A stretch of 6,644 bases of DNA, taken from the NCBI GenBank assembly GCA_022822245.1, contig JAJECB010000334.1:1-6644 (forward strand), read 5' to 3'. This DNA is from Gammaproteobacteria bacterium. GTDB taxonomy: Bacteria > Pseudomonadota > Gammaproteobacteria > HK1. The position numbers and the translations under genes were made by a program. The notes beneath the pieces were generated by a model. That model was given only the letters and a program-made list of their open reading frames with translations. It was not told the origin of the DNA and did no database searches. Positions 1 to 6,274 of this stretch are shown here, in pieces (position 1 is the stretch's first letter; each line of letters opens with the position of its first letter).

Positions 1-819
1 GCTCCGATCGCGGGCGAGGGCGTGCGCGAAGTGGAGCAGCACTCGCGAGTAGCGGCTCATCGACCCCGAGATGTCGCAGAGCACCACGATGGGGGCGGGC
101 TTCCGGAGTCGCCGCCGCCGCACGAGCAGGACCTCCCCGGCGCCCTGGCGGAGGCTCCGCCGGAAGGTGGTTCGCATGTCGACGCGCGATCCGTGCGGGT
201 GCGGGCGGTAGCGGCGGGTCGGGGCCGGCGGCACCGCGAGCCGGAGCCTCGCGATGGCCGCCTTCGCCTCCGCGAGCTCCGCGGCCGACATCTGCTCGAA
301 GTCGCGGGTGCGGAGCACCTCCCGGTCCGACCAGGTGAGGGTGGCATCGAGCTCGATCTCTTCCTCCCGCTCCTTCGTCCGCGCCTCGCCTTCGGCCCCG
401 GCGAAGAGCGCTTCGCTGAGCCGCCGGGTGAGGGGCCGCGCGTCGCCCCGCGGCGGGGTGTGGACGGTGGGGAGGAGGAGGCTCTGGACCCGCTCGAGGA
501 GATGGGGGTTCCGCCAGAAGACATGGAACGCCTCGTCGAAGAGCGGCCGCTGATCGGCCCGCCGCACGAAGACGGCGTGGAGCGTCCAGTAGAAGTCGTC
601 GCGCCGCGCGAGGCCCACCGCCTCGACGGATCGCAGCGCGTCGAGGACCGCGCCGCTTCCGACGGGAAGGCCCGCCGCCCGCAGGGTGCGAGCGAAGTGC
701 ATGAGGTTGGCGGCGAGCCGGCCCGGAGGATCCGCGGCCCCGTCCCGGTGCCGGGAGACGGCGGGCGGCGGGACCCCGGTCTTCGCGGCGGGCCGGCGGG
801 GATCAGGCGGCGCCCGCAA
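1..819 (-). CDS. coxE: CoxE-like VWA-domain protein (partial, C-terminus off left edge)
   Basis: Seen: the minus-strand frame stays open from about 819 to position 1, giving 273 residues with no stop. From the 819 start, the N-terminal part carries the family-like stretch LAANLMHFARTLRAAGLPVG, then DALRSVEAVGLARRDDFYW. An Arg/Glu-rich middle follows. At residues 249-255 is DISGSMS, the DxSxS MIDAS metal-binding motif of a von Willebrand A domain, and the gene is cut just after it. Family knowledge: VWA proteins of this type (CoxE family) pair with MoxR-type AAA+ ATPases such as CoxD, and in CO dehydrogenase operons they help mature the metal site. It directly follows coxD, as expected. The start is uncertain. 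A TTG at 819-817 overlaps the end of coxD by 17 nt and retains the conserved N-terminal region. The first ATG (702-700) would cut into that region. Neither has a good Shine-Dalgarno site. Confidence 0.85.
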   Translation of the reverse strand, partial: MRAPPDPRRPAAKTGVPPPAVSRHRDGAADPPGRLAANLMHFARTLRAAGLPVGSGAVLDALRSVEAVGLARRDDFYWTLHAVFVRRADQRPLFDEAFHVFWRNPHLLERVQSLLLPTVHTPPRGDARPLTRRLSEALFAGAEGEARTKEREEEIELDATLTWSDREVLRTRDFEQMSAAELAEAKAAIARLRLAVPPAPTRRYRPHPHGSRVDMRTTFRRSLRQGAGEVLLVRRRRLRKPAPIVVLCDISGSMSRYSRVLLHFAHALARDRS

Positions 820-1732
820 CCCTGAGCTCGCGCTTGATCTGCTCGATGACGTTCGCTGCCTCGCTGCCCCGGATCCGGGCGATGTCGTCCTGGTACTTGA
901 GGAGGGAGCCGAGGGTGTCGTTGACCACGTCCGGCGACAGGGCCAGCACGTCGAGCTGGGTGAGGGCCTGCGCCCAGTCGATGGTCTCCGCGACTCCCGG
1001 CACCTTGAAGAGGTCAATTCCGCGAAGGCTCTGGACGAAGGCGACGACTTCGCGGCTCAGCGCCTCGGAGGTGCCGGGCGCCCGCACCCGGAGGATCTCG
1101 AGCTCGCGCGCCGCGTCCGGATAGTCCACCCAGTGGTAGTAGCAGCGGCGCTTGATCGCGTCATGGATCTCGCGGGTGCGGTTGGAGGTGATGACGACGA
1201 TCGGCGGCTCGCTCGCGGCGATCGTCCCGAGCTCCGGGATCGTGATCTGGAAGTCGGCGAGCAGCTCCAGGAGGTAGGCCTCGAACGGCTCGTCCGCCCG
1301 GTCGAGCTCGTCGATGAGGAGGACCGGGGCGCCGGCCGGGTCGGGGTTGAGGGCGTCGAGGAGGGGCCGCTCGATGAGGAAGCGGCGCGAGAAGATGTCC
1401 TCCTCGACCGACTCGACCGAGGACGTGCCCCGATCCTCCCCGCCGAGCTCGGCGAGCCGGATCCGGATCATCTGCCGCGGGTAGTTCCATTCGTAGACGG
1501 CGGAGGCGACGTCGAGCCCCTCGTAGCACTGGAGCCGGACGAGCCGCCGCCCGAGGACCCGGGCGAGGACCCGTGCGACCTCGGTCTTCCCGACCCCCGC
1601 CTCGCCTTCGAGGAACAGCGGGCGGCGCATCCGGAGGGTGAGGAACACCGCGGTGGCGAGGCTCCGATCCGCGACGTAGTCGCCCTCGGAAAGCCGCGAT
1701 GCCGTCTCGTCGACGGTGGCGGGAAGGGTCAT
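803..1732 (-). CDS. coxD: CoxD-like MoxR-family AAA+ ATPase
   Basis: A 309-residue cytosolic AAA+ ATPase. Seen: Walker A GEAGVGKT at residues 43-50, Walker B VLLIDE at 137-142, sensor-1-type ITSNR at 181-185, a candidate arginine finger in IKRR at 193-196, and the sensor-2-like stretch PGVAETIDWAQAL at 245-257. The lead-in DYVADRSLATAVFLTLR and the stretch YEWNYPRQMIRIR are typical of the CoxD branch of MoxR proteins. Family knowledge: CoxD acts as an ATP-driven chaperone with the VWA protein CoxE to complete the bimetallic site of CO dehydrogenase; homologues also occur beside form II enzymes whose substrate is unknown. The ATG start is supported by the match to the family N-terminus, although the upstream GGAG (1736-1739) is only 3 nt away. 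It lies 85 nt downstream of coxM, the widest gap in the operon, and its 3' end overlaps the proposed coxE start. A slightly long Glu/Ser-rich insert is present near residues 97-112. Confidence 0.93.
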   Translation of the reverse strand: MTLPATVDETASRLSEGDYVADRSLATAVFLTLRMRRPLFLEGEAGVGKTEVARVLARVLGRRLVRLQCYEGLDVASAVYEWNYPRQMIRIRLAELGGEDRGTSSVESVEEDIFSRRFLIERPLLDALNPDPAGAPVLLIDELDRADEPFEAYLLELLADFQITIPELGTIAASEPPIVVITSNRTREIHDAIKRRCYYHWVDYPDAARELEILRVRAPGTSEALSREVVAFVQSLRGIDLFKVPGVAETIDWAQALTQLDVLALSPDVVNDTLGSLLKYQDDIARIRGSEAANVIEQIKRELRVAGAA

Positions 1733-1760
1733 CGGCTCCGGAAGAGACGCGTGCGAAGGA

Positions 1761-1786
1761 CGGCTCGGCCCCGGTCGGCCGAGCCG
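1761..1786 (-). promoter_or_regulatory. Perfect intercistronic hairpin between coxM and coxD
   Basis: Seen: CGGCTCGGCC (1761-1770) and its exact reverse complement GGCCGAGCCG (1777-1786) flank a 6-nt loop. In the transcript this forms a 10-bp, almost all G-C stem that begins 31 nt after the coxM stop and ends 28 nt before the coxD start. No T-run follows on the minus strand, so a classical intrinsic terminator is unlikely. Inference: it could protect the 3' end of the SLM message after processing, or partly attenuate read-through so the chaperone genes are made in smaller amounts than the enzyme subunits. Confidence 0.6.
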
Positions 1787-1817
1787 CCGATTCCGATGCG
1801 CGCGTGCCCGGCCCGCG

Positions 1818-2612
1818 TCAGCCGGCCGCCGCGACCGCGCGCCTCGCCATCACTCCGACGAGATGGGCGCGGTACTCGGCGCTCGCGTGGATATCCTCGT
1901 TCAGCCCGTCCGACGGCACCGAGATGCCCCCGAGCGCGTCGGGGCTGAAGCTGCCGGCGAGCGCGGCCTCCATCGCGCCGGCCCGGAAGACCCGGTCCCC
2001 GGCCCCGGTTACCGCGACCCGGACCCCGCTTGCGGTCTCCGCCACCATCACTCCGACGATGGCGTAGCGCGAGGCCGGGTTGGGGAACTTCGCGTACGCG
2101 GCCCGGCGCGGAACGGGGAAACGCACCGAGACGATGATCTCGCCTTCCGAAAGCGCGGTCTCGAAGAGGCCGGTGAAGAAGTCGTCCCCCGCGATCGACC
2201 GCCGGTCGGTCCGCACCTCCGCGCCGAGCCCGACCACCGCGGCCGGGTAGTCCGCGGCGGGGTCGGCGTTCGCGATGGAGCCCCCGATGGTCCCGGAGTT
2301 GCGTACCTGGGGATCGCCGATCCCGTCCGCGAGCGCCGCGAGGGCGGGGATCGCGCTTCGCACCTCGGCCGAGGACGCGACGTCCGCGTGCCGGGTCATC
2401 GCCCCGACCACGATCGCGTCGCCCTCGCGGCGCACGCCGTCGAGCCCCGCGATCGAGCCGAGGTCCACGACGTCCGAGGGGCTCGCGAGCCGCTGCTTCA
2501 GGGTCGGGATGAGGGTCTGACCGCCGGCCAGCACCTGGCCGTCTTCCGCCGCCGCGAGCGCCGCGGCCGCCGATTCGAGCGTGCCGGGGCGGTGATAGTT
2601 GAACTCGTACAT
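1818..2612 (-). CDS. coxM: CoxM-like FAD-binding medium subunit of molybdenum hydroxylase
   Basis: A 264-residue FAD-binding subunit of the xanthine oxidase family. It takes electrons from the 2Fe-2S subunit and passes them to an external acceptor. Seen: the N-terminus MYEFNYHRPGTLESA is typical. The first flavin-binding motif AGGQTLIP is at residues 29-36 (usually AGGQSLLP). The second, TIGGSIANADPAADYP, is at 108-123. The C-terminal part resembles the CO dehydrogenase flavoprotein C-terminal domain. Length is normal for the family, slightly short of the 285-290 residues seen in many CoxM. The ATG is supported by a strong Shine-Dalgarno AGAGGAG (2620-2626) 7 nt upstream. It begins 27 nt after the coxL stop. 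The S-L-M subunit order seen here differs from the M-S-L order of the Oligotropha cox operon. Whether it works on CO depends on the large subunit. Confidence 0.94.
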   Translation of the reverse strand: MYEFNYHRPGTLESAAAALAAAEDGQVLAGGQTLIPTLKQRLASPSDVVDLGSIAGLDGVRREGDAIVVGAMTRHADVASSAEVRSAIPALAALADGIGDPQVRNSGTIGGSIANADPAADYPAAVVGLGAEVRTDRRSIAGDDFFTGLFETALSEGEIIVSVRFPVPRRAAYAKFPNPASRYAIVGVMVAETASGVRVAVTGAGDRVFRAGAMEAALAGSFSPDALGGISVPSDGLNEDIHASAEYRAHLVGVMARRAVAAAG

Positions 2613-2619
2613 GTTCTCG

Positions 2620-2626
2620 CTCCTCT
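2620..2626 (-). promoter_or_regulatory. Shine-Dalgarno site of coxM
   Basis: AGAGGAG on the minus strand, 7 nt before the ATG at 2612, within the 27-nt coxL-coxM gap. It fixes the coxM start. Confidence 0.8.
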
Positions 2627-2639
2627 GGCCCGGGCCGCG

Positions 2640-4985
2640 CTAGCCGCCGAGCGCCCGCCACACTGCCTGCGGGGTCGCCGGCATGTCGATGGCGCTCGTG
2701 CCGATGGCGTCGGTGATCGCGTTCATGACCGCGGCCGGGGCGGCGATCGCCCCCGCCTCGCCGCATCCCTTGACCCCGAGCGGGTTGTGGGGGCACGGGG
2801 TGCACGTGGTCTCGACGGTCATGTCCGGAAGGTCGTCCGCCCGAGGCATCGTGTAGTCCATGAACGACCCGGTCAGGAGCTGCCCGTCCGCGTCGTAGGC
2901 GCAGCCCTCGAGGAGGGCCTGGCCGACTCCGTGCGCCACCCCGCCGTGGACCTGACCCTCCACGATCATCGGGTTGACGACGTTGCCGAAGTCGTCGACG
3001 GCCACCCAGTTGACGATCTCGGAGGCCCCGGTCTCCGGGTCCACCTCGATCTCGCACACGTGCGTTCCGGCCGGGAAGGTGAAGTTCGCGGGATCGTAGA
3101 ACCCGGTTTCCTCCAGCCCCGGCTCGAGCTCGTCGAGCGGGTAGTTGTGGGGGACGTACGCGGAGAACGCGACCTCGGCGATGTTCATGCTCCGGTCGGT
3201 CCCGGCCACCGTGAAGTTGCCGCCCGCGAACTCGATGTCCTCCTCGGATGCTTCGAGGGTGAACGCCGCGATCTTGCGCCCCTTGGCGATGATCTTGTCC
3301 ATCGCCTTGACGAGCGCGGAGCCGCCCACCGCGAGCGAGCGCGACCCGTACGTGCCCATGCCGAACGGCGTCTTCTCCGTGTCGCCGTGCACCACCTCGA
3401 CGTTCTCGAAGGGCACCCCGAGGTAGTCGGAGACGAGCTGCGCGAACGTCGTCTCGTGCCCCTGTCCGTGGCTGTGCGAGCCGGTGGTGACGAGCACGTT
3501 GCCGGTCGGGTTGAAACGGATGCCGCCCGACTCCCAGAGACCGACTCCCGCGCCGAGCGACCCCACCACCTGGGAGGGGGCGATGCCGCAGGCTTCGATG
3601 TAGGCGCTGAGCCCGATCCCGCGGAGCTTGCCCCTCGTCCGCGATTCCTCGCGGCGGGCCGCGAAGCCCTCGTAGCCGGCGAGCTCGAGCGCCCGGTCGA
3701 GGGCGAGCCGGTAGTTTCCGGAGTCGTACTCGAGCGCGACCTTGGTGGGGTAGGGGAACGCGTCGGCGGGGATGAAGTTGCGGCGCCGGAGCTCCGCGGG
3801 GTCGATCCCCATCTCGCGCGCCGCCTGGTCGACGATGCGCTCGACCACGTAGGTCGCCTCCGGGCGTCCCGCTCCGCGCAGGGCGTCCACCGGAGTGGTG
3901 TTGGTGAACACCGCCTTGACCTCGCAGTAGATGGACTCGGTGGTGTACTGGCCCTGGAGCAGGGTGCCGTAGAGGTACGACGGCACGCAGCTCGCGAACG
4001 TCGAGAGGTAGGCGCCCATGTTGGCGCAGGTCGAGACCCGGAGGCCGAGGAACCGCCCGTTCGCATCGAGAGCGAGCTCGGCATGGGTCTCGTGGTCGCG
4101 CCCGTGCGCGTCGGCCACGAACGACTCGGAGCGATCCGCGGTCCACTTGATCGGCCGCCCGACCTTGCCGGCCGCCCAGATCACCGCCGTTTCCTCCTGG
4201 TAGATGAAGATCTTGGAGCCGAATCCGCCGCCGACGTCGGGAGCGATGACGTGCAGCTTGTGTTCGGGCGCGATCTGGATGAAGGCGGCGAGCACCAGGC
4301 GGTGGATGTGCGGGTTCTGGCTCGTGAGGCGAAGGGTGTAGTCCCCCGTCGCGGGGTTGTAGTCCCCGATCGCGGCCCGCGGCTCCATCGCGTTCGGGAT
4401 GAGCCGGTTGTTGACGAGGTCGAGGCGGGTGACGTGGTGCGCGCGCGCGAACGCGTCGTCCGTCGCCGCGCGGTCCCCGATCTCCCAGTCGTAGCAGAGG
4501 TTGCCGGGAGCGTCCGCGTGGACCTGCGGCGCCCCGTCCGCGAGGGCGTCCTGCATGGACACCACCGCCGGGAGCGGGGAGTAGCTCACCTCCACGAGCT
4601 CCGCCGCGTCGCGCGCCTCGCGTGCGCTCTCCGCGACCACCAGCGCGATCGCGTCCCCGACGTGGCGCACCGTGTCCGCCGCGAGGACGGGGTGGGCCGG
4701 GGCCTTGTGCGGCTCGCCGTCCTTGCCGGTGACCACCCACCCGCAGATGAGGGTGCCCTTCTCGTCCGCCGCGAGGTCCGCGCCGGTCAGCACCGCCACC
4801 ACCCCGGGCGCCTCGGCCGCGGCGGAGGTGTCCACGGTGAACGTGGCGTGGGGGTGCGTCGAGCGCACGAACGCGGCGTACGTCTGGCGGGGGAGGTTGG
4901 TGTCGTCGGTGTATTCGCCGGTTCCGGTGAGGAACCGCTGGTCCTCGGTGCGGAGCACGGAGGCCCCGATTCCGTTCTCAGCCAT
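2640..4985 (-). CDS. coxL: CoxL-like molybdopterin-binding large subunit, form II type
   Basis: A 781-residue catalytic subunit of the xanthine oxidase family, carrying the Mo-molybdopterin cytosine dinucleotide cofactor. Seen: the N-terminal a/b-hammerhead domain occupies roughly residues 15-140. Cofactor-binding motifs include GGGFGSK (252-258), [11 protein letters not shown] (507-517) and GVKGCGEAG (737-745), where E743 is the expected catalytic glutamate. The active-site loop is ALRGAGR (368-374). Known: form I CO dehydrogenases carry AYxCSFR, whose Cys ligates copper; form II enzymes carry AYRGAGR. This protein lacks that Cys (Gly371 in its place) and has Leu369 instead of the form II Tyr. 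It is therefore a form II-like hydroxylase whose substrate cannot be read from sequence. The ATG at 4985 sits 1 nt after the coxS stop, with AGGAGGT (4993-4999) 7 nt upstream, so the start is secure. Longer readings that begin inside coxS are not credible. Confidence 0.93.
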   Translation of the reverse strand: MAENGIGASVLRTEDQRFLTGTGEYTDDTNLPRQTYAAFVRSTHPHATFTVDTSAAAEAPGVVAVLTGADLAADEKGTLICGWVVTGKDGEPHKAPAHPVLAADTVRHVGDAIALVVAESAREARDAAELVEVSYSPLPAVVSMQDALADGAPQVHADAPGNLCYDWEIGDRAATDDAFARAHHVTRLDLVNNRLIPNAMEPRAAIGDYNPATGDYTLRLTSQNPHIHRLVLAAFIQIAPEHKLHVIAPDVGGGFGSKIFIYQEETAVIWAAGKVGRPIKWTADRSESFVADAHGRDHETHAELALDANGRFLGLRVSTCANMGAYLSTFASCVPSYLYGTLLQGQYTTESIYCEVKAVFTNTTPVDALRGAGRPEATYVVERIVDQAAREMGIDPAELRRRNFIPADAFPYPTKVALEYDSGNYRLALDRALELAGYEGFAARREESRTRGKLRGIGLSAYIEACGIAPSQVVGSLGAGVGLWESGGIRFNPTGNVLVTTGSHSHGQGHETTFAQLVSDYLGVPFENVEVVHGDTEKTPFGMGTYGSRSLAVGGSALVKAMDKIIAKGRKIAAFTLEASEEDIEFAGGNFTVAGTDRSMNIAEVAFSAYVPHNYPLDELEPGLEETGFYDPANFTFPAGTHVCEIEVDPETGASEIVNWVAVDDFGNVVNPMIVEGQVHGGVAHGVGQALLEGCAYDADGQLLTGSFMDYTMPRADDLPDMTVETTCTPCPHNPLGVKGCGEAGAIAAPAAVMNAITDAIGTSAIDMPATPQAVWRALGG

Positions 4986-4986
4986 C

Positions 4987-5463
4987 TCAGCTACCTCCTC
5001 GCATCGCGCTCGCACCGGCGAGGATCGACTTGACGATGTTGTGATAACCGGTGCATCGACAGAGATTTCCTTCCAGCCACTCGCGGACCTCGGCATCACT
5101 CGGATCGGGACTGCGGGCCACGAGATCGAGCGCGCTCATGACCATCCCGGGAGTGCAGAACCCGCATTGCAGCCCATGGTTCTGGCGGAACGCCTCCTGC
5201 ATCGGATGGAGGCTGCCGTTCTCCGCGAGCCCCTCGATGGTGGTGACGTCGGCCCCGTCCGCCTGGGACGCGAGCATCGTGCAGGACTTGACGGAGCGCC
5301 CGTCGACGTGCACCACGCAGGCTCCGCACTGACTGGTGTCGCAGCCCACGTGGGTTCCGGTCAGCCGCAGGTTCTCCCGCAGCAGTTCCACCAGGAGAGT
5401 GCGCTCGTCGACCTCCTCGGAGACCGCTCTCCCGTTGACGTTCATGGAGACATTCACCGGCAT
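4987..5463 (-). CDS. coxS: CoxS-like 2Fe-2S small subunit of molybdenum hydroxylase
   Basis: A 158-residue iron-sulfur subunit that relays electrons from the Mo site to FAD. Seen: an N-terminal plant-ferredoxin-type domain with Cys41, Cys46, Cys49 and Cys61 ([10 protein letters not shown], then SC after the VHVDG strand). A C-terminal four-helix domain has Cys100, Cys103, Cys135 and Cys137 (QCGFCTPGM and NLCRCTGY). All eight cluster ligands are present and the length is standard. The frame stays open well upstream, but the start is the ATG at 5463. It gives the family N-terminus (MxVNGRxV region) and has GAGGAG 8 nt upstream, just inside the end of coxG. Met7 is a possible alternative. It follows the coxG stop by 5 nt and precedes the coxL start by 1 nt, so translational coupling is likely. 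Confidence 0.95.
   Translation of the reverse strand: MPVNVSMNVNGRAVSEEVDERTLLVELLRENLRLTGTHVGCDTSQCGACVVHVDGRSVKSCTMLASQADGADVTTIEGLAENGSLHPMQEAFRQNHGLQCGFCTPGMVMSALDLVARSPDPSDAEVREWLEGNLCRCTGYHNIVKSILAGASAMRGGS
4993..4999 (-). promoter_or_regulatory. Shine-Dalgarno site of coxL
   Basis: AGGAGGT on the minus strand, inside the last codons of coxS and 7 nt before the coxL ATG. It is near-perfect and decides the start against longer readings inside coxS. Confidence 0.85.
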
Positions 5464-5468
5464 GCGCC

Positions 5469-5951
5469 TTACTCCTCTTGCTCGTCCGGTCCACCCTCCC
5501 CGGAGGGCGGTTCCGGCGTGACGACTTCCACGAAGCGGGTAAAGAAATCCGTTCCGATCTTGCGGGCCGTGCCGCCGATGAGCCGCGAGCCCACCTGGGC
5601 GATCTTGCCCCCGGGCTGGACGCTCGCGGCGTACCGGAGCACCGTGCCGTCGTCCGTTGCTTCCAGGCTTACGTCCGCGCTTCCCGACGCGAACCCGGCC
5701 GCGCCGCCCCGTCCTTCGCCGGAAAGGGTGTAGCTCTCCGGCGGGTTCAGGTTGGAGACCGCGATGCGGGTCCGGAAGCGGGCCTTCACGGGGCCGACCT
5801 TGGCGAGCACGTCCGCGTCGAACTCGGTCTCGCTCACCTGCTCCAGCGTCTGGCAGCCGGGGATGCACCGGCCGAGGATCTCCGGGTCGTTGAGCGCCTC
5901 GAAGACGGCCTCCCGCGGCAGGGGGACGTGGAATTCGCCGGTCAGGTCCAA
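5469..5951 (-). CDS. coxG: CoxG-like SRPBCC-domain protein
   Basis: A 160-residue protein of the CoxG / carbon monoxide dehydrogenase subunit G family (SRPBCC, START-like fold with a hydrophobic pocket). Seen: the N-terminal strand [20 protein letters not shown], the stretch [20 protein letters not shown] (residues 29-48), KVGPVKARF (51-59), [19 protein letters not shown] (76-94) and [18 protein letters not shown] (114-131). Known: in CO dehydrogenase systems CoxG has been linked to membrane attachment of the enzyme, and as I recall recent work proposes delivery of menaquinone to it. This copy ends in an acidic Pro/Gly/Glu tail (145-160) with no hydrophobic anchor. The start codon is TTG (5951-5949): it gives exactly the family's MDLTGE opening, and I found no suitable in-frame ATG upstream. 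A GGAG (5962-5965) lies 10 nt upstream. It is the first gene of the operon. Confidence 0.92.
   Translation of the reverse strand: MDLTGEFHVPLPREAVFEALNDPEILGRCIPGCQTLEQVSETEFDADVLAKVGPVKARFRTRIAVSNLNPPESYTLSGEGRGGAAGFASGSADVSLEATDDGTVLRYAASVQPGGKIAQVGSRLIGGTARKIGTDFFTRFVEVVTPEPPSGEGGPDEQEE
5472..5477 (-). promoter_or_regulatory. Shine-Dalgarno site of coxS
   Basis: GAGGAG on the minus strand, overlapping the last codons of coxG and 8 nt before the coxS ATG. It favours that ATG over the longer open frame upstream. Confidence 0.75.
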
Positions 5952-5979
5952 TGTCGTGCGGCTCCGTTCGGACGGCTTG

Positions 5980-5985
5980 AGTATA
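5980..5985 (-). promoter_or_regulatory. Candidate -10 element for the cox-like operon
   Basis: TATACT on the minus strand, one mismatch from TATAAT, in otherwise G+C-rich DNA. A start of transcription about 7 nt downstream would leave a leader of roughly 20 nt that contains the GGAG before the coxG TTG. I see no convincing -35 hexamer 16-18 nt upstream, so either an activator is needed or the match is chance. Confidence 0.3.
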
Positions 5986-6020
5986 GCCCGGATTCACTCC
6001 CGATCCCGTCTCCTGCTCTG

Positions 6021-6210
6021 GCCTGGAAATCTCACCACCTTCTTGGCTAGCGGACGCGGATCTGCTCGCTGTGACAAGGCGTACTCCCGCAAGCCGCTTC
6101 GACGTGGTTCGACTACGCCTTCAGCAGCGCGAAGCGCTCTTTCAGTCCGTGCGCCTTGTCACAGCGGCATTTCCGCGCCCTCGCGACGAAAGTTGGTGAG
6201 ATTTCCAGGC
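6021..6210. mobile_element. MITE-like element or IS remnant with nested inverted repeats
   Basis: Seen: perfect 17-bp terminal inverted repeats, GCCTGGAAATCTCACCA at 6021-6037 and its reverse complement at 6194-6210. Inside are a perfect 15-bp pair, CGCTGTGACAAGGCG (6067-6081) with CGCCTTGTCACAGCG (6152-6166), and a 7-bp pair, CGCTTCG (6095-6101) with CGAAGCG (6130-6136). Spacing is nearly symmetric: 29 against 27 nt, then 13 against 15. The halves thus look like two diverged ends of one element, able to fold into a long interrupted hairpin. No transposase is encoded. If the ends are taken as CCTGG...CCAGG, the flanking tetramers are CTGG and CTAG, at best a degraded target duplication. Inference: a non-autonomous element mobilised by an IS elsewhere, or the joined ends of a deleted IS. 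CCTGG-type ends recall the IS1380 family, but I cannot assign it. A structured RNA or recombination site is an alternative. Confidence 0.6.
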
Positions 6211-6236
6211 TAGCGGCCGGAGGGAGCCGTGCTAAC

Positions 6237-6257
6237 TTTGGCACACGAGTTTGCACA
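6237..6257 (+). promoter_or_regulatory. Possible promoter/operator before the hydratase gene (sigma-54-like, off by one)
   Basis: TTTGGCACA (6237-6245) and TTTGCACA (6250-6257) form a short direct repeat. Read as a sigma-54 promoter, TGGCAC and TTGCA are both present, but GG and GC are separated by 11 nt rather than the strict 10. The implied start site would also fall about 9 nt before the ATG and exclude the ribosome binding site. It could instead be an operator half-site pair for a regulator. Confidence 0.18.
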
Positions 6258-6274
6258 TACCGGGAAGCGAAGCG

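Larger units (their letters stand above)
5952..6274. other. Divergent intergenic region
   Basis: This stretch separates the minus-strand operon from the plus-strand hydratase gene. Both transcription units must start here or beyond. It holds a candidate -10 box near coxG, a 190-bp inverted-repeat element in the middle, and a short TTTGGCACA / TTTGCACA pair before the plus-strand gene. I see no convincing protein-coding gene or tRNA in it. Short open frames that cross it have no family resemblance. Confidence 0.7.

Noticed and set aside
22..825. Plus-strand open frame opposite coxE and the end of coxD
   Set aside because: The translation is Glu/Arg/Pro-rich without a domain, while the minus strand encodes a clear VWA protein with a MIDAS motif.
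2627..2636. Palindrome GGCCCGGGCC between coxL and coxM as a terminator
   Set aside because: It has no loop and no T-run, and ten G/C bases in palindromic order are unremarkable in DNA of this composition.
1729..4740. A 1003-codon open frame on the minus strand in another frame of coxL/coxM
   Set aside because: It is an Arg/Gly/Pro-rich frame-shadow of coxL and coxM with no family resemblance.
2640..4985. Annotation as a true (form I) aerobic CO dehydrogenase
   Set aside because: The AYxCSFR loop with its copper-binding Cys is absent; the loop is ALRGAGR, so cox symbols here denote homology only.
1716..5033. A 1105-codon open frame on the plus strand, antisense to coxM and coxL
   Set aside because: It is Arg/Gly/Asp/Val-rich low-complexity translation with no recognisable domain, produced by high-GC codon bias opposite real genes. 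The minus-strand proteins have complete families and motifs.
5752..6213. Plus-strand open frame running from opposite coxG into the repeat element
   Set aside because: Its first part is antisense to coxG and its end is repeat DNA; it is not similar to any transposase that I recognise.
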